Counted from the first letter of the stretch, positions 37,175 through 45,966 are shown. The stretch: 64,000 nt of DNA from an uncultured bacterium (GCA_937996235.1 CALKVK010000023.1:186001-250000); one strand, 5' to 3'. The notes: generated by a model not told the origin, from the letters alone. Numbers and translations are program-made.

Positions 37175-38173
37175 ATGCGGAAGTGGAAGATCCCGGGAGC
37201 GCTCGCCGCCGCGCTCCTCGCACTCCTTGCGTTCGGCGGCGTGGCGTACGCGCTGCCGTCGCTCTCGGTGGACACGGCGCGCGTCGTGTTCTGGCGCTCG
37301 GGCGACGGGCTGCCGCGGCACGACGTGCGCGTGACGGCGCAGATCACCGACCGCTCGCTGATCGACTCCTTCGACCCGCTCAAGACGCCGTTCCGGCTGC
37401 GCATCGGCGACTACGTGGCAGTGCTCGAGGTGCCGGAGGCGGGCGCGACGGAGACGCCGTTCCGGCGCAAGCGCAAGCTCTGGAAGCTGAAGGTGAAGGA
37501 CGCGCCCGTCCGCGCGAAGCTGACCCTCGACGCGCGCTCCGGACTCGTGCAGTTCCGCGCACGCGGCGTGAACGCGCTCGCGCTGCTGAAGTCCGACCCG
37601 GAGAAGGTGGACGTCGTGGTCGAGTTCGGCACGCGCGTCACCGGCGAGCGCGTCGCGTTCGACGCGCGTGAGCAGGGCGGCATCGTGCGCTGGACCTTCA
37701 AGCGCTACGGAACGAACGTGCTGCCCGAGGAGTACGACCCCGAGGCGCTGCTCGCGAAGGACCTGCTCTGGTACATGATGGCGTCGGGCGAGAAGAGCAG
37801 CGTGATCCTGCCCGGCGTGCGCGTCGCGCGGAACGCCGCGGAGCTGCGGCCGATCTGGGACACGGCCTACCCGGCCAGCTCGGTGCTGCCGCCCGTCGAC
37901 TTCCAGCGCGAGATGGTGATCGCGGTCTACGTCGGCCTCGTGGCGCCGACGCGGAAGCAGATCGTGGAGGTCATCCGCGTCACCGACGACCGCAGCCAGC
38001 TCCACGTCTCGTGGCGGCCGCGGCACCTCTGCGACACCTACGTCTGCAACGGCCCGCCGAGCACGCCCCAGTGCCCCGACAACTCGCCGTTCGTGTTCCT
38101 GCGCGTGGCGCAGACCACCTCCGAGGTCTTCTCGGAGAAGCAGACCGACCTCTACGACGACTGCAAGAAGTAG
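37175..38173 (+). CDS. Exported protein with possible PrcB C-terminal-like domain
   Basis: 332 residues with an N-terminal signal or anchor (KWKIPGALAAALLALLAFGGVAYA). The middle is a beta-rich region with KRKLWKLKVKDAPVRAKLTLDARSG. The last ~100 residues (VDFQREMVIAVYVGLVAPTRKQIVEVIRVTDDRSQLHVSW) resemble the PrcB C-terminal fold found in small exported proteins of glycan or protease systems. Four cysteines near the end (CDTYVC, QCPD, DDCKK) could form disulfides. It follows the HEAT-like gene by 36 bp on the same strand and ends 12 bp from the convergent asparagine synthase. The domain call is tentative. Confidence 0.75.
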   Translation: MRKWKIPGALAAALLALLAFGGVAYALPSLSVDTARVVFWRSGDGLPRHDVRVTAQITDRSLIDSFDPLKTPFRLRIGDYVAVLEVPEAGATETPFRRKRKLWKLKVKDAPVRAKLTLDARSGLVQFRARGVNALALLKSDPEKVDVVVEFGTRVTGERVAFDAREQGGIVRWTFKRYGTNVLPEEYDPEALLAKDLLWYMMASGEKSSVILPGVRVARNAAELRPIWDTAYPASSVLPPVDFQREMVIAVYVGLVAPTRKQIVEVIRVTDDRSQLHVSWRPRHLCDTYVCNGPPSTPQCPDNSPFVFLRVAQTTSEVFSEKQTDLYDDCKK

Positions 38174-38185
38174 CGCGACTCCCCG

Positions 38186-40075
38186 CTACGCGGCCGCGTC
38201 GACGCAGGTTCGCAGCCACGTCTCCGCGATCCACGCGGTGAAGAGCACCGGGGCGGCCGTGTCGTCGCCCGCGTCGAAGCGGGCGCGGACCTCGTCGAGG
38301 CCGCGCAGGTCGTAGATCCCGCGGGTGCGCAGGCGCTCCGAGTCGAGCGTGGCGCGGAGCGGCTCAGCGAGGGCGCCGCGCATCCACGCGGCGGTCGGGA
38401 CGCCGAAGCCGACCTTGTCGCGGCGGGCGAGCACCGTCTCGGGCACGAGGCCGCGCACGGCCTCGCGCAGCGCCCACTTCGTGACGCCGCCGCGCAGCTT
38501 CATGTCGTCGGGGAGCGCGTCGGCCAGGAGCAGCAGGCGGTGGTCGAGGAACGGCAGGCGCACCTCGCGCGAGAACGCCATCGAGCTGCGGTCGGCCTGG
38601 CGCAGGAGGTGCGGCAGCATGCGCAGCCGCTGCGACTCGCGCAGACTGCCGCGCAGGTCGGACGCGCGCGGCGGCGGCGCGGTCTCCACCGACGCGACGA
38701 AGTCGGCGTGCAGCCACGGCACCCGCGGGCCGCCGCGCAGCTCGCGCAGCGCGTGCGGCAGCCGCCCGCGCAGGTTCTCGCGCAGGAGCCGGCGCGCGAG
38801 GCCCCGTCCGTGCAGCGCGTCGTGCGCGCGCATCGAGCGGCGCAGCGCGCCGAGGCGCCCCGCGCGCAGCATCCCGACCCACATGTCGCCGAAGTAGAAC
38901 GGGTAGCCGGCGAAGACCTCGTCGGCGCCCTGTCCGTTCAGGAGCACGGTGACGCCGCGGTCGCGCGCGAGCTCCATCACCTTCCACTCCGCGAAGATGC
39001 TCGGTCCGCTGAACGGCTCGTCCTGGTGGAACACGAGGCGCGGCAGCACGGACGCGAGCTCCTCGGCCGACGGCGCCACCTCGTGCGGCTCGACGGCCGC
39101 GGCCGCAGCGACGGCGCGCGCGTGCGCGGTCTCGTCGGCGGGCGCGCCGGGGAAGCTCGCCGTGAACGTGAGCTGACGCGTCGTCGCGGGACCGACGCGC
39201 CCCGCGCGCAGCTCCGCGGCGACGAGCGCCACGACCGCGGAGGAGTCGATGCCGCCCGAGAGGCACGAGCCGACGGGGACGTCGCTCCGGAGACGCAGCC
39301 GCACGGCGTCCGCGAGCAGCGCCGCGAGCTCTTCGACACGCTCCGCGTCGCCGCCGCGCCGCGGCTCGGGCTCGTCGGGCAGCGTCCACCAGCGGCGCAC
39401 GTCGAGACGTCCGCCGCGCAGGCGCAGCTCGTGCCCCGGCGGGAGCTGCCTCACGTGCGCATAGAACGTGTCGTCGTGCGTGCCCGTGTGGCGGTACGCG
39501 AGATAGCGGAACAGCACGGCCGGGTCGGCGTCCGAGCGCAGCCCCGCGGCGCGCAACGCCTTCGGCTCCGATGCGAACACGAAGCGCCCGCCCCGCTCGT
39601 GCGCCCCGCCGGGCTCGTGCACGTAGAAGAACGGCTTCTCGCCGCAGCGGTCGCGCGCGGCGAAGAGCGTCTCCTCGCGCGCGTCCCAGATCGCGAACGC
39701 GAACATGCCGTTCAGCCGCTCGAGCACGCGCGGGCCCCAGAGCGCGTAGCCCTCGAGCAGTGCCTCGGTGTCGCTGTGCGTGCGCAGCGCCACGCCGCGC
39801 GCCGCCAGCTCCGCGCGCAGCTCCACGTAGTCGTAGATCTCGCCGTTGTAGGTGATGTGGAAGCGTCCGCTCGCGTCCGACATCGGCTGCGCCGCGGCGT
39901 CCGTGAGGTCGATCACGGCGAGCCGCCGGTGGCCGAGCACGGCGGGGCCGAGCACCGCGAGTCCCGCGCCGTCGGGGCCGCGGTGCGCGAGCGCGTCGCA
40001 CATCGCGCGCACGGCCGCGGCGTCCGCGGGAGGCGCCGCGCCGTCCGCGCGCACGCTGCCGGCGATGCCGCACAC
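38186..40075 (-). CDS. asnB: Asparagine synthase-like glutamine amidotransferase (copy 2)
   Basis: A 629-residue protein starting at GTG (MCGIAG), three bases after the Wzt stop. It is the most canonical of the three copies: HRGPDG at 31-36, NGEIYDY at 77-83, SDTE at 101-104, CGEKPFFY, SGGIDS at 273-278, NGQGADEVFAGYPFY and AFSREVRLPFLDHRLL. The intact catalytic sites of both domains predict glutamine-dependent amide formation on an adenylated carboxylate. Being the last gene of the ABC-exporter operon, it probably amidates a glycan uronate or amino-acid substituent rather than making free asparagine, but that is inference. Confidence 0.93.
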   Translation of the reverse strand: MCGIAGSVRADGAAPPADAAAVRAMCDALAHRGPDGAGLAVLGPAVLGHRRLAVIDLTDAAAQPMSDASGRFHITYNGEIYDYVELRAELAARGVALRTHSDTEALLEGYALWGPRVLERLNGMFAFAIWDAREETLFAARDRCGEKPFFYVHEPGGAHERGGRFVFASEPKALRAAGLRSDADPAVLFRYLAYRHTGTHDDTFYAHVRQLPPGHELRLRGGRLDVRRWWTLPDEPEPRRGGDAERVEELAALLADAVRLRLRSDVPVGSCLSGGIDSSAVVALVAAELRAGRVGPATTRQLTFTASFPGAPADETAHARAVAAAAAVEPHEVAPSAEELASVLPRLVFHQDEPFSGPSIFAEWKVMELARDRGVTVLLNGQGADEVFAGYPFYFGDMWVGMLRAGRLGALRRSMRAHDALHGRGLARRLLRENLRGRLPHALRELRGGPRVPWLHADFVASVETAPPPRASDLRGSLRESQRLRMLPHLLRQADRSSMAFSREVRLPFLDHRLLLLADALPDDMKLRGGVTKWALREAVRGLVPETVLARRDKVGFGVPTAAWMRGALAEPLRATLDSERLRTRGIYDLRGLDEVRARFDAGDDTAAPVLFTAWIAETWLRTCVDAAA

Positions 40076-40078
40076 GGC

Positions 40079-41311
40079 TCAGTCCCCCGCGCCGCGGATC
40101 GTCCACGCGGCGGGCACGTGCACGACGCCCTCGGCGCCGCTCGGCCGCGCGCCGACCACGGTGAGCGCGTAGAGGCGGTCGTGCTGGTCGAGCAGCACGA
40201 GGCCCGAGTCGTCGCGCGCCTCGATCGTCACGTCGTACGCGCCGGCGAGGAACGGTAGGTCGCGGACGAGCACCTCGAGCGTGCCGCTGCCGTCGAGCAC
40301 CTCCGGCACCTCGGTCTCGGCGGCGGGCGCCGCGCCGCAGAGCGCGGCGTCGACGGTGTGGAAGCGGAGGCGCAGCCGCGGCCGCGCGACGGGCCGCGTG
40401 GTGCTCCACGTGGCGCGCACGCGCAGCGTGCCGCGGTGCGCGGCGACGCCCGCCGCGCCGCCCGCGCCGTCGTCGAGGACGACGTCCTCGATGCGCAGCT
40501 CGTGCGTGCCGCGCCGCAGCCGCACGCGGCGGGCGCCGTCGCCGTGGCTGCCGTGCGCCTCCTCGGCGAGCTTGCGGCGGTACATCGAGACGGTCTCGGC
40601 GGGCGCGCCGTCGGCGAGCAGGTGGCCGTGGTGCACGAACAGGATGCGGTCGCAGAACTGCTCCATCACCTGCAGGTTGTGCGACACGAACAGGATCGTG
40701 ACGCCCGCGTCGCGGCGCTCGGCCATGCGCCGCAGGCACTTCGCCTGGAACTCGGCGTCGCCGACGGCGAGGACCTCGTCCACGAGCAGGATCTCGGCCG
40801 GCACGTTGACGGAGACGGCGAACCCGAGCCGCACCGCCATGCCCGTCGAGTACGTGCGCACGGGCGCGTCGAGGAACTCGCCGATGTCCGCGAACGCGGC
40901 GATGTCGCCGAGCGACGCGACGATCTCGCGGCGCCGCAGCCCGTGCAGCGCGCCGACCAGCTCGATGTTCTCGCGGCCGGAGAGGTCGGGGTGGAAGCCC
41001 GCCGAGAGCTCGATCAGCGCCGAGACGCGTCCGTCCACGCGCACGCGCCCCGTGTCCGGCCGGTAGACGCCCGCCGCGAGCCGCAGGCTGGTGCTCTTCC
41101 CCGCGCCGTTCGCGCCGACGAGCCCCACCACCTCGCCGGAGGCGACCTCGAACGAGACGCCGTCGAGCGCGGTGAAGCGCGGCGGCGGCGGCGTGCCGCG
41201 CCCGAGCGCGCGCAGCGCGAGACGCGGCAGCGCGTCGCGCAGCGCGTCCGAGCGGTTGCCGCGCCGGAACGTCTTGCGGACGTCCTCGAAGACGATGCGC
41301 GGCGCGCTCAC
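40079..41311 (-). CDS. wzt: Polysaccharide ABC exporter ATPase (Wzt-type) with C-terminal cargo domain
   Basis: 410 residues from GTG 41311, overlapping the permease stop by 4 bases (GTGA). Walker A GANGAGKST (67-75), a signature-like YSTGMAVRLGF (154-164; Ser-Thr-Gly instead of LSGGQ, as in Wzt/TagH), Walker B ILLVDEV with Glu179, and the switch His211. Residues about 265-410 form a beta-sandwich (LRIEDVVLDDG, GTLRVRATWST, FLAGAYDVTIEARD) as in Wzt C-terminal carbohydrate-binding domains that recognise the finished chain terminus. It powers export of a lipid-linked glycan across the inner membrane with the adjacent Wzm-type permease. Confidence 0.93.
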   Translation of the reverse strand: MSAPRIVFEDVRKTFRRGNRSDALRDALPRLALRALGRGTPPPPRFTALDGVSFEVASGEVVGLVGANGAGKSTSLRLAAGVYRPDTGRVRVDGRVSALIELSAGFHPDLSGRENIELVGALHGLRRREIVASLGDIAAFADIGEFLDAPVRTYSTGMAVRLGFAVSVNVPAEILLVDEVLAVGDAEFQAKCLRRMAERRDAGVTILFVSHNLQVMEQFCDRILFVHHGHLLADGAPAETVSMYRRKLAEEAHGSHGDGARRVRLRRGTHELRIEDVVLDDGAGGAAGVAAHRGTLRVRATWSTTRPVARPRLRLRFHTVDAALCGAAPAAETEVPEVLDGSGTLEVLVRDLPFLAGAYDVTIEARDDSGLVLLDQHDRLYALTVVGARPSGAEGVVHVPAAWTIRGAGD

Positions 41312-42090
41312 ACTTCCTCCGCGAAGCGCGGCGAGCTGCGCGTGAACACGTACCCGCCGAGTCCGAGCGAGAGCACCGCCCCCACCACGCCGGGCAGGAG
41401 CGCCGCGAGCGACGGCCACGTGCGCAGGAGCACCGCGCTGCGGTACGCGTCGAGGTAGCTCGACATCGGGTTCCAGCGCAGGACCTCCGCCGCGAGCGGC
41501 GAGCTCGGGGAGATCGGGTAGACGACGGACGTCGCGAACATCGCGAGCACGATCGCGACCTGGAAGAGGTAGTTCACGTCGCGGAAGAACATGTTCGCCG
41601 CCGAGAGCAGCAGCGCGAGGCCCGCGGTGAACGCGAGCTGCAGCGCGAAGACGAGCGGCACGGCGGCGAGCGAGGCCCCCACCGGCACGTGGTTCCACGC
41701 GAGCAGCGCGGCGACGACGAGCACGCCGACGCCGAGGTCGAGCAGCGCCGCGAGAACGCGCGCGAGCGGCACGACCGCGTGCGGGAAGCTGGCCTTCTTG
41801 AGGATCGACGAGGCGAGCACGAGCGACGGCGTCGCCTGCTGCAGCGACGTCGCGAAGTGCGCCCACGGCACGAGCCCGACGAGCGCGAAGACGACGTACG
41901 GCGTGGCGTGGAACGGGCTCGTCGCGTCGATCAGGCGCCCGAAGTTGAGCACGCTGAAGACGGCGGCCATCACGAGCGGCGGGAAGATCGCCCACGCCAC
42001 GCCGAGCGCCGCGCGCGCGTACCGCACGCGGATCTCGCGCACGGTGAGCAGCCACAGCAGGTCGCGGTGAGCGAGCAGGTCCCGGAGCAT
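41308..42090 (-). CDS. wzm: Polysaccharide ABC exporter permease (Wzm-type)
   Basis: 260 residues with six predicted helices typical of ABC-2 permeases: an amphipathic start (MLRDLLAHRDLLWLLTVREIRVRYARAALGVAWAIFPPL), YVVFALVGLVPWAHF, FVALQ-type hydrophobic spans, NMFFRDVNYLFQVAIVLAMFATSVVYP and a terminal LGGYVFTRSS. The RVRYARAALG...W and NPMSSYLDAYR motifs are conserved in KpsM/Wzm proteins. No ribosome-binding site is evident before ATG 42090, but the 17-bp gap from the upstream glycosyltransferase suggests coupling. It pairs with the Wzt protein to export the glycan made by this locus. Confidence 0.93.
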   Translation of the reverse strand: MLRDLLAHRDLLWLLTVREIRVRYARAALGVAWAIFPPLVMAAVFSVLNFGRLIDATSPFHATPYVVFALVGLVPWAHFATSLQQATPSLVLASSILKKASFPHAVVPLARVLAALLDLGVGVLVVAALLAWNHVPVGASLAAVPLVFALQLAFTAGLALLLSAANMFFRDVNYLFQVAIVLAMFATSVVYPISPSSPLAAEVLRWNPMSSYLDAYRSAVLLRTWPSLAALLPGVVGAVLSLGLGGYVFTRSSPRFAEEV

Positions 42091-42107
42091 GCGGGCGGGG
42101 GAGGCTA

Positions 42108-43289
42108 TCAGACGCCGCGAGCGCGCTCCGGGGCTAAACCACGCAGCGCGTCCACGAAGCGCTGCTCGTGCGCTGCGAACGACCAGTGCCGCACGGCGGC
42201 CTCGCGTCCCTCGATCCCGAGGCCGGTGCGGAGCGTGCGCTCGGTCAGCAGCCGCGCGAGCGCCTGACGCCACTCCGCGAGCGACGTCGCGTGGAACCCG
42301 GTCTCGCCGTGGCGCACGATCCGCGCGAGCGCGCCGACGGGCGACGCGACGACGGGCAGCCCCGACGCCATGTACTGGAGCGCCTTCAGACCGCACTTGC
42401 GGCGCTCCATCTCGCCGTCGTCGAGCGGCGCGAGGCCGACGTCCATGCCCTCGAGGTCCGCCGCCTCGCGCTCGGCGCTCCACGCCACGAACTCGACGGG
42501 CACCCCCGGCAGGCGCGGCGGCCTGCTCGAGACGACGCGCACCACCGCCCCGTGCTCCTCGCAGAGCTCCGCGAGCACCGGCGCGAGGCGTTCGAGGTAG
42601 CGCTGGTTGCCGGGCGACCCGACCCAGCCGAGCACCGGCGGCGCGCCCCCGCGGCTGCGGTCCGGCACGTGCCACTCCGACGGCTCGACGCAGGTCGGGA
42701 CGACCCACGCCGGGCCCTCGCGGAACGCGTCGAGCAGGTCGTGCGTGCCGACGATCAGTCCGTCCACGCTCCGCGCGAGCTCGCGCGCGCGCGGGCGGAG
42801 CGTCGACTCGCCGCCGAACACCGGCAGGTCGTCGAGGTCGAGCAGCACGCGGCCCGCGAGCCGCCGCAGCGCCCGCGCGACGAACGGCGCCCCGTACTCC
42901 CAGAACGGCAGGTCGTTCATGTGGACGACGACGACGTCGGCGCGCGCCGCGCGCAGCGTCGCGGGCACGCGCTGCGCGAGCAGCCGCAGGTGGAACTCGC
43001 TGCGCGCGCGCACGCTCCAGTCGTGCGCCAGCCGCTCGCCGTGCGGCGCGGGCACGGCGAGCGAGAGCTCGACCTCGTGGCCCGCGCGACGCAGGCGCTC
43101 GGCCCAGGTGCCGAGGCGGTACTTCGTCCCCGCGAAGTGCTCGGGGTACTGCGCGAGGAACAGCGCGCGGAACGGCCCCGTGTGCGGCGGCGGCGCGTGG
43201 CGCCGCGCGCGCAGGCAGCGCGCGCCGAGGACGGCGCGGGCGCCGAGGGTCGCGGTCTCGAGTCCGAGCAGCGCGGCGCGCGCGAGCAC
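42108..43289 (-). CDS. GT-B glycosyltransferase
   Basis: 393 residues from GTG, 4 bases after the radical SAM gene. N-terminal helix (LARAALLGLETATLG) then RALFLAQYPEHFAGTKYRLGTWAERLRRAGHEVEL. Donor domain: PVLGWVGSPGNQRYLERLAPVLAEL and RRKCGLKALQYMASGLPVVASPVGALARIV. The pair of motifs GWxGSP...YL and KCGxKALxYMASG also occurs in the gene at 53846-54943, so the two are paralogues of one subfamily. Acts with Wzm/Wzt in glycan assembly; sugar specificity unknown. Confidence 0.88.
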   Translation of the reverse strand: MLARAALLGLETATLGARAVLGARCLRARRHAPPPHTGPFRALFLAQYPEHFAGTKYRLGTWAERLRRAGHEVELSLAVPAPHGERLAHDWSVRARSEFHLRLLAQRVPATLRAARADVVVVHMNDLPFWEYGAPFVARALRRLAGRVLLDLDDLPVFGGESTLRPRARELARSVDGLIVGTHDLLDAFREGPAWVVPTCVEPSEWHVPDRSRGGAPPVLGWVGSPGNQRYLERLAPVLAELCEEHGAVVRVVSSRPPRLPGVPVEFVAWSAEREAADLEGMDVGLAPLDDGEMERRKCGLKALQYMASGLPVVASPVGALARIVRHGETGFHATSLAEWRQALARLLTERTLRTGLGIEGREAAVRHWSFAAHEQRFVDALRGLAPERARGV

Positions 43290-43293
43290 GGCG

Positions 43294-44283
43294 TCAGTCC
43301 TGCGTGCACGTCCCGCAGAAGGCGAGATCGCCGCGGCGGTTCGCGCGCATGGCCTCGATCGCCGCGCGGCGGCCGGGCCCGCGGAAGATGTCGTAGAGGC
43401 TCGCCTCGGCGAGGTCGCCGATCACGCCCTCGGCATTCAGGTCGTTGCAGCACAGCGTCACCTTGCCGTCGTGCAGCACGACCGTCTGCGAGAGCACGAA
43501 CTTGCAGAGCCCCGAGGGCGGGGCCGGCGGACGCTCGAGCCCGAGGTCCTTCTTGCCGACCCAGTCGTGAGGCAGCCGCGGCATGTAGTTGGTGACGCGC
43601 GCGACCAGCGCGCGGAAGTCGTCCGAGATCTCGGGATCGGCAGTCTCGAAGACCGAGATGATCCCCGTGCGCACGGAGCGCCCGCGGCGCTCCGCCTCGT
43701 CCAGGAACCCGTGGATGTTCGCGAGCACGCGCTCCCACGACGCGCCGCGCCGGATCGCCTCGAAGTCGCGCGCGTTGCCGCCGTCCACCGAGAAGCGCAG
43801 CCAGTCGACGGCGTCGGTCTCGAGCAGCGCGTCCACGCGGTCGCCGCGCAGGTGCGTGGCGCTCGTCAGGAGCTGCACGTACGGGAAGTCCGCGCGCGCG
43901 CGCTTCTCGCGCTCGAGCAGTTCCAGGAACGCGCGCAGCCGCGGGTGCAGGAGCGCGTCGCCCGAGTGGTGCAGGTTCAGCACGCGCACGTCGAAGCGCT
44001 CGGTGTCGGCGATCTCCGCGAGCACGCGCTCCATCAGCGCGGGCTCCATGAAGCCGGGGCGGAGCCGCGAGTCGAGCGAGCACCAGCGGCAGCGCAGGTT
44101 GCAGGCGCCGCACAGCTCGAAGTTGAGCTCGCGCACCACCGCGCGGCGCCGGCGCGGCTCCACGTGCAGCGCCTTCGCGCGGTCGAGCCCGCGCTCGACG
44201 TGGAGCTTCGCGCGGAGCACGGCGTCCTTCACGTGGCCGAGCGGCGTGCGCGGCGCGTAGGGGTCGAGACCGATCGAGCTCAC
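43294..44283 (-). CDS. Radical SAM/SPASM enzyme
   Basis: 329 residues from GTG 44283, overlapping the upstream membrane gene by 4 bases (GTGA). The radical SAM cluster motif CNLRCRWC (C-x3-C-x2-C) is at about residues 60-67 in ELCGACNLRCRWCSLDSR, and an earlier Cys lies in LCGAC. A C-terminal SPASM-like set of cysteines is visible in LCKFVL, VTLCCNDL and FCGTCTQD, which would bind auxiliary clusters. Chemistry could be C-C or C-S bond formation, epimerisation, or maturation of an anaerobic sulfatase-like protein. Within a glycan export operon it most likely modifies a sugar or carrier. The substrate is unknown. Confidence 0.9.
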   Translation of the reverse strand: MSSIGLDPYAPRTPLGHVKDAVLRAKLHVERGLDRAKALHVEPRRRRAVVRELNFELCGACNLRCRWCSLDSRLRPGFMEPALMERVLAEIADTERFDVRVLNLHHSGDALLHPRLRAFLELLEREKRARADFPYVQLLTSATHLRGDRVDALLETDAVDWLRFSVDGGNARDFEAIRRGASWERVLANIHGFLDEAERRGRSVRTGIISVFETADPEISDDFRALVARVTNYMPRLPHDWVGKKDLGLERPPAPPSGLCKFVLSQTVVLHDGKVTLCCNDLNAEGVIGDLAEASLYDIFRGPGRRAAIEAMRANRRGDLAFCGTCTQD

Positions 44284-45563
44284 GGCGAGATCGTATCCGG
44301 CCGGCCGGGGCGGCCCGTGTTCCGCGGCGCGGCGAGCGCGGCGGCGCCGCAGAGGAGCAGCGTCGCGCGCGCGGGCAGCGTGTAGCGCGCCTCGGCGTGG
44401 AGCAGCGCGTACGCGCCCGTCAGCACCAACGGCACGAGCCACCACGCGGCGAGCTCCCGGAGACGCCCGCGCAGACGCCACATCCCGGCGGCCGCGAGGA
44501 GCAGGTACGCGACGCAGCCCGCCGCGGCGCCCCAGCCGACCCACGGCGGCGCGCCGACGAACGTCGTCGAGACCCAGAGCCGCGGCACGCGCCGGAGCGG
44601 GTCGAGGAGTGCCGCGCGGAGCGGTGCCGCACGCATGCGCGCGAGTCCCTCGTGCAGGTGCTCGCGATCGCGCGCGAGGGCGGCGGGAGAGTCGGTGAAG
44701 CGGCGGCGTGTCGCCTCGTAGCGCGCGGCGGCGTCGGCGCCCGGCGGCGCGGCGGCGTCCTCGGCGTCGAAGCCCGAGGCGATGCGCGCGTCGCGGTCGG
44801 GCGCGAAGTCGTACGTGCCGTGGAGCACGACGAGCCCGAGCTCGCCCGCGAGCACCGGTCGCCCGAACGCGCGCGCGTTGCGCACGAGCCACGGCGCGAA
44901 GAGCGCACCGGCGACGAGCGCGACGAGCGCCCCGCGGGCGCACGCGGTCCGCCAGCTCCGGCCGCGCAGGCGCTCGGCCGCGACGAGCACCACGGGCAGC
45001 GGCAGGAAGACGGGCTTCGTCCATGCGAGCGCCGCGGTCGCGAGTCCGACGAGCGCGACGTCGCGCGGCGTCGAGCGGGCGTCGAGGCGGTCCGCGAGCC
45101 ACGTCGTCACGGCCGCGAGCAGCACGAGCGGCGTCTCCGCGGAGAGCCGCCCCACCGCGTGGATCGTGAAGGGGTACGTCGCCGCGAGCGCCAGCGCCAC
45201 GCATCCGGCACGCGTCCCGAGCCGGCGCGCCGCGAGCCGTCCGACCAGCGCGCACGTCGCCGTGTCGAGGAGCGCCTGCACCACGAACACCGCGCGCACG
45301 GAGGGGCCGCAGACCGCGTAGACCAGAGCCACGAACGCCGAGTACCCCGGCGTGCGGAACACCGCCGGGTCGTACGGCGGTTCGAGCGACGCCGTGAACC
45401 CGCGGCCCGCGGCGAGCCCTCGCGCAGTGGCGTCGTTGAAGACGTGGTCGAGCCGCAGCTCGGTCGGTGCGATCAGCGCCCACACGAGCCGCAGCGCCAA
45501 GGCCACGCCGACGAGGAGCACCTCGACGCGCACAGCGCCCCGCAGCGACCGTCCGCCCGCCAT
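44280..45563 (-). CDS. GT-C-type integral membrane glycosyltransferase (PMT/ArnT-like)
   Basis: 427 residues with about ten helices, first gene of the exporter operon. The first loop after helix 1 contains DHVFNDATARGLAAGRGF and PPYDPAVFRTPGYSAFVALVY: an acidic residue in the loop followed by R-x-P-x-Y, the hallmark of PMT_2/ArnT enzymes. Further features are VGRLSAETPLVLLAAVTTWLADR and LATAALAWTKPVFLPLPVVLVAAERL. Such enzymes use a polyprenyl-phosphate sugar outside the inner membrane. The ATG at 45563 has no strong ribosome-binding site. Its 5' side is the repeat-containing gap next to the insertion sequence, so the IS lies upstream of this operon and may influence its expression. Confidence 0.88.
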   Translation of the reverse strand: MAGGRSLRGAVRVEVLLVGVALALRLVWALIAPTELRLDHVFNDATARGLAAGRGFTASLEPPYDPAVFRTPGYSAFVALVYAVCGPSVRAVFVVQALLDTATCALVGRLAARRLGTRAGCVALALAATYPFTIHAVGRLSAETPLVLLAAVTTWLADRLDARSTPRDVALVGLATAALAWTKPVFLPLPVVLVAAERLRGRSWRTACARGALVALVAGALFAPWLVRNARAFGRPVLAGELGLVVLHGTYDFAPDRDARIASGFDAEDAAAPPGADAAARYEATRRRFTDSPAALARDREHLHEGLARMRAAPLRAALLDPLRRVPRLWVSTTFVGAPPWVGWGAAAGCVAYLLLAAAGMWRLRGRLRELAAWWLVPLVLTGAYALLHAEARYTLPARATLLLCGAAALAAPRNTGRPGRPDTISP

Positions 45564-45725
45564 CCGCGGAAGCTACCGCACGGAGTGTCGTGACGCGGCG
45601 CGCGCGCTGTCCGCTCGGGCGGCCGAGCCGCGCGGCCGGGTCCGGGTGGGGACGGGGCGCGTCATCACCGCCGTGGAACCAGGAACGCGGACTCGCATCC
45701 CTTCCTCCGAGCGGGGACAGACTCC

Positions 45726-45753
45726 GAGCGGGGACAGGGCTGCCCCTCTGCCT
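45726..45753 (+). repeat. Intact GGGGACAG/GGCTGCCC repeat copy
   Basis: This copy reads GAGCGGGGACAG then GGCTGCCC then CTCTGCCT. It matches, apart from a few substitutions, the sequence obtained by joining the two flanks of the insertion sequence on the opposite strand. It therefore serves as the uninterrupted reference for the IS target. Confidence 0.8.
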
Positions 45754-45933
45754 TCTGGTCCCATCCCGGCGGCTGCTCACGGACGGCGCACCTGCCACCC
45801 CGCGCGCATAGGGCGCAGCCGCGGTGAACGTGTTCCGCTCCGCCTCGACCTCGCCTCGGAAGGATCGACGGCTCCCAGAGCGTGGGAGGCGTCGCGCGCG
45901 CACACGGCGGCGGCTGCCCACTTTGCGGGAAAA

Positions 45934-45951
45934 AGGCAAGAGGGCAGCCCT
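45934..45951 (-). repeat. Left part of the repeat copy split by the IS, ending in core CT
   Basis: Plus-strand AGGCAAGAGGGCAGCC-CT. Its complement reads AG-GGCTGCCCTCTTGCCT, the right half of the repeat. The last two bases (45950-45951) are the CT core dinucleotide that is repeated at 47454-47455. Confidence 0.8.
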
Positions 45952-45954
45952 TCT

Positions 45955-45966
45955 ATGAGAAGGCCG
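45955..45966 (+). repeat. IS subterminal inverted repeat (transposase 3' side)
   Basis: ATGAGAAGGCCG, 3 bases inside the element end, exact reverse complement of 47437-47448. Preceded by TCT and the CT core. Confidence 0.9.

Larger units (their letters stand above)
45564..45951. other. Gene-free left flank of the insertion sequence
   Basis: 388 bp without a supportable gene. It holds a 17-bp tandem pair CTCCGAGCGGGGACAG (GGGGACAG at 45713 and 45730), an intact repeat copy GAGCGGGGACAGGGCTGCCC (45726-45745) followed by CTCTGCCTTCT, about 180 bp of unique sequence, and then the left half of the split repeat copy at 45934. The opposed arrangement mirrors repeat islands 1 and 2 at smaller scale. 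Confidence 0.6.
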
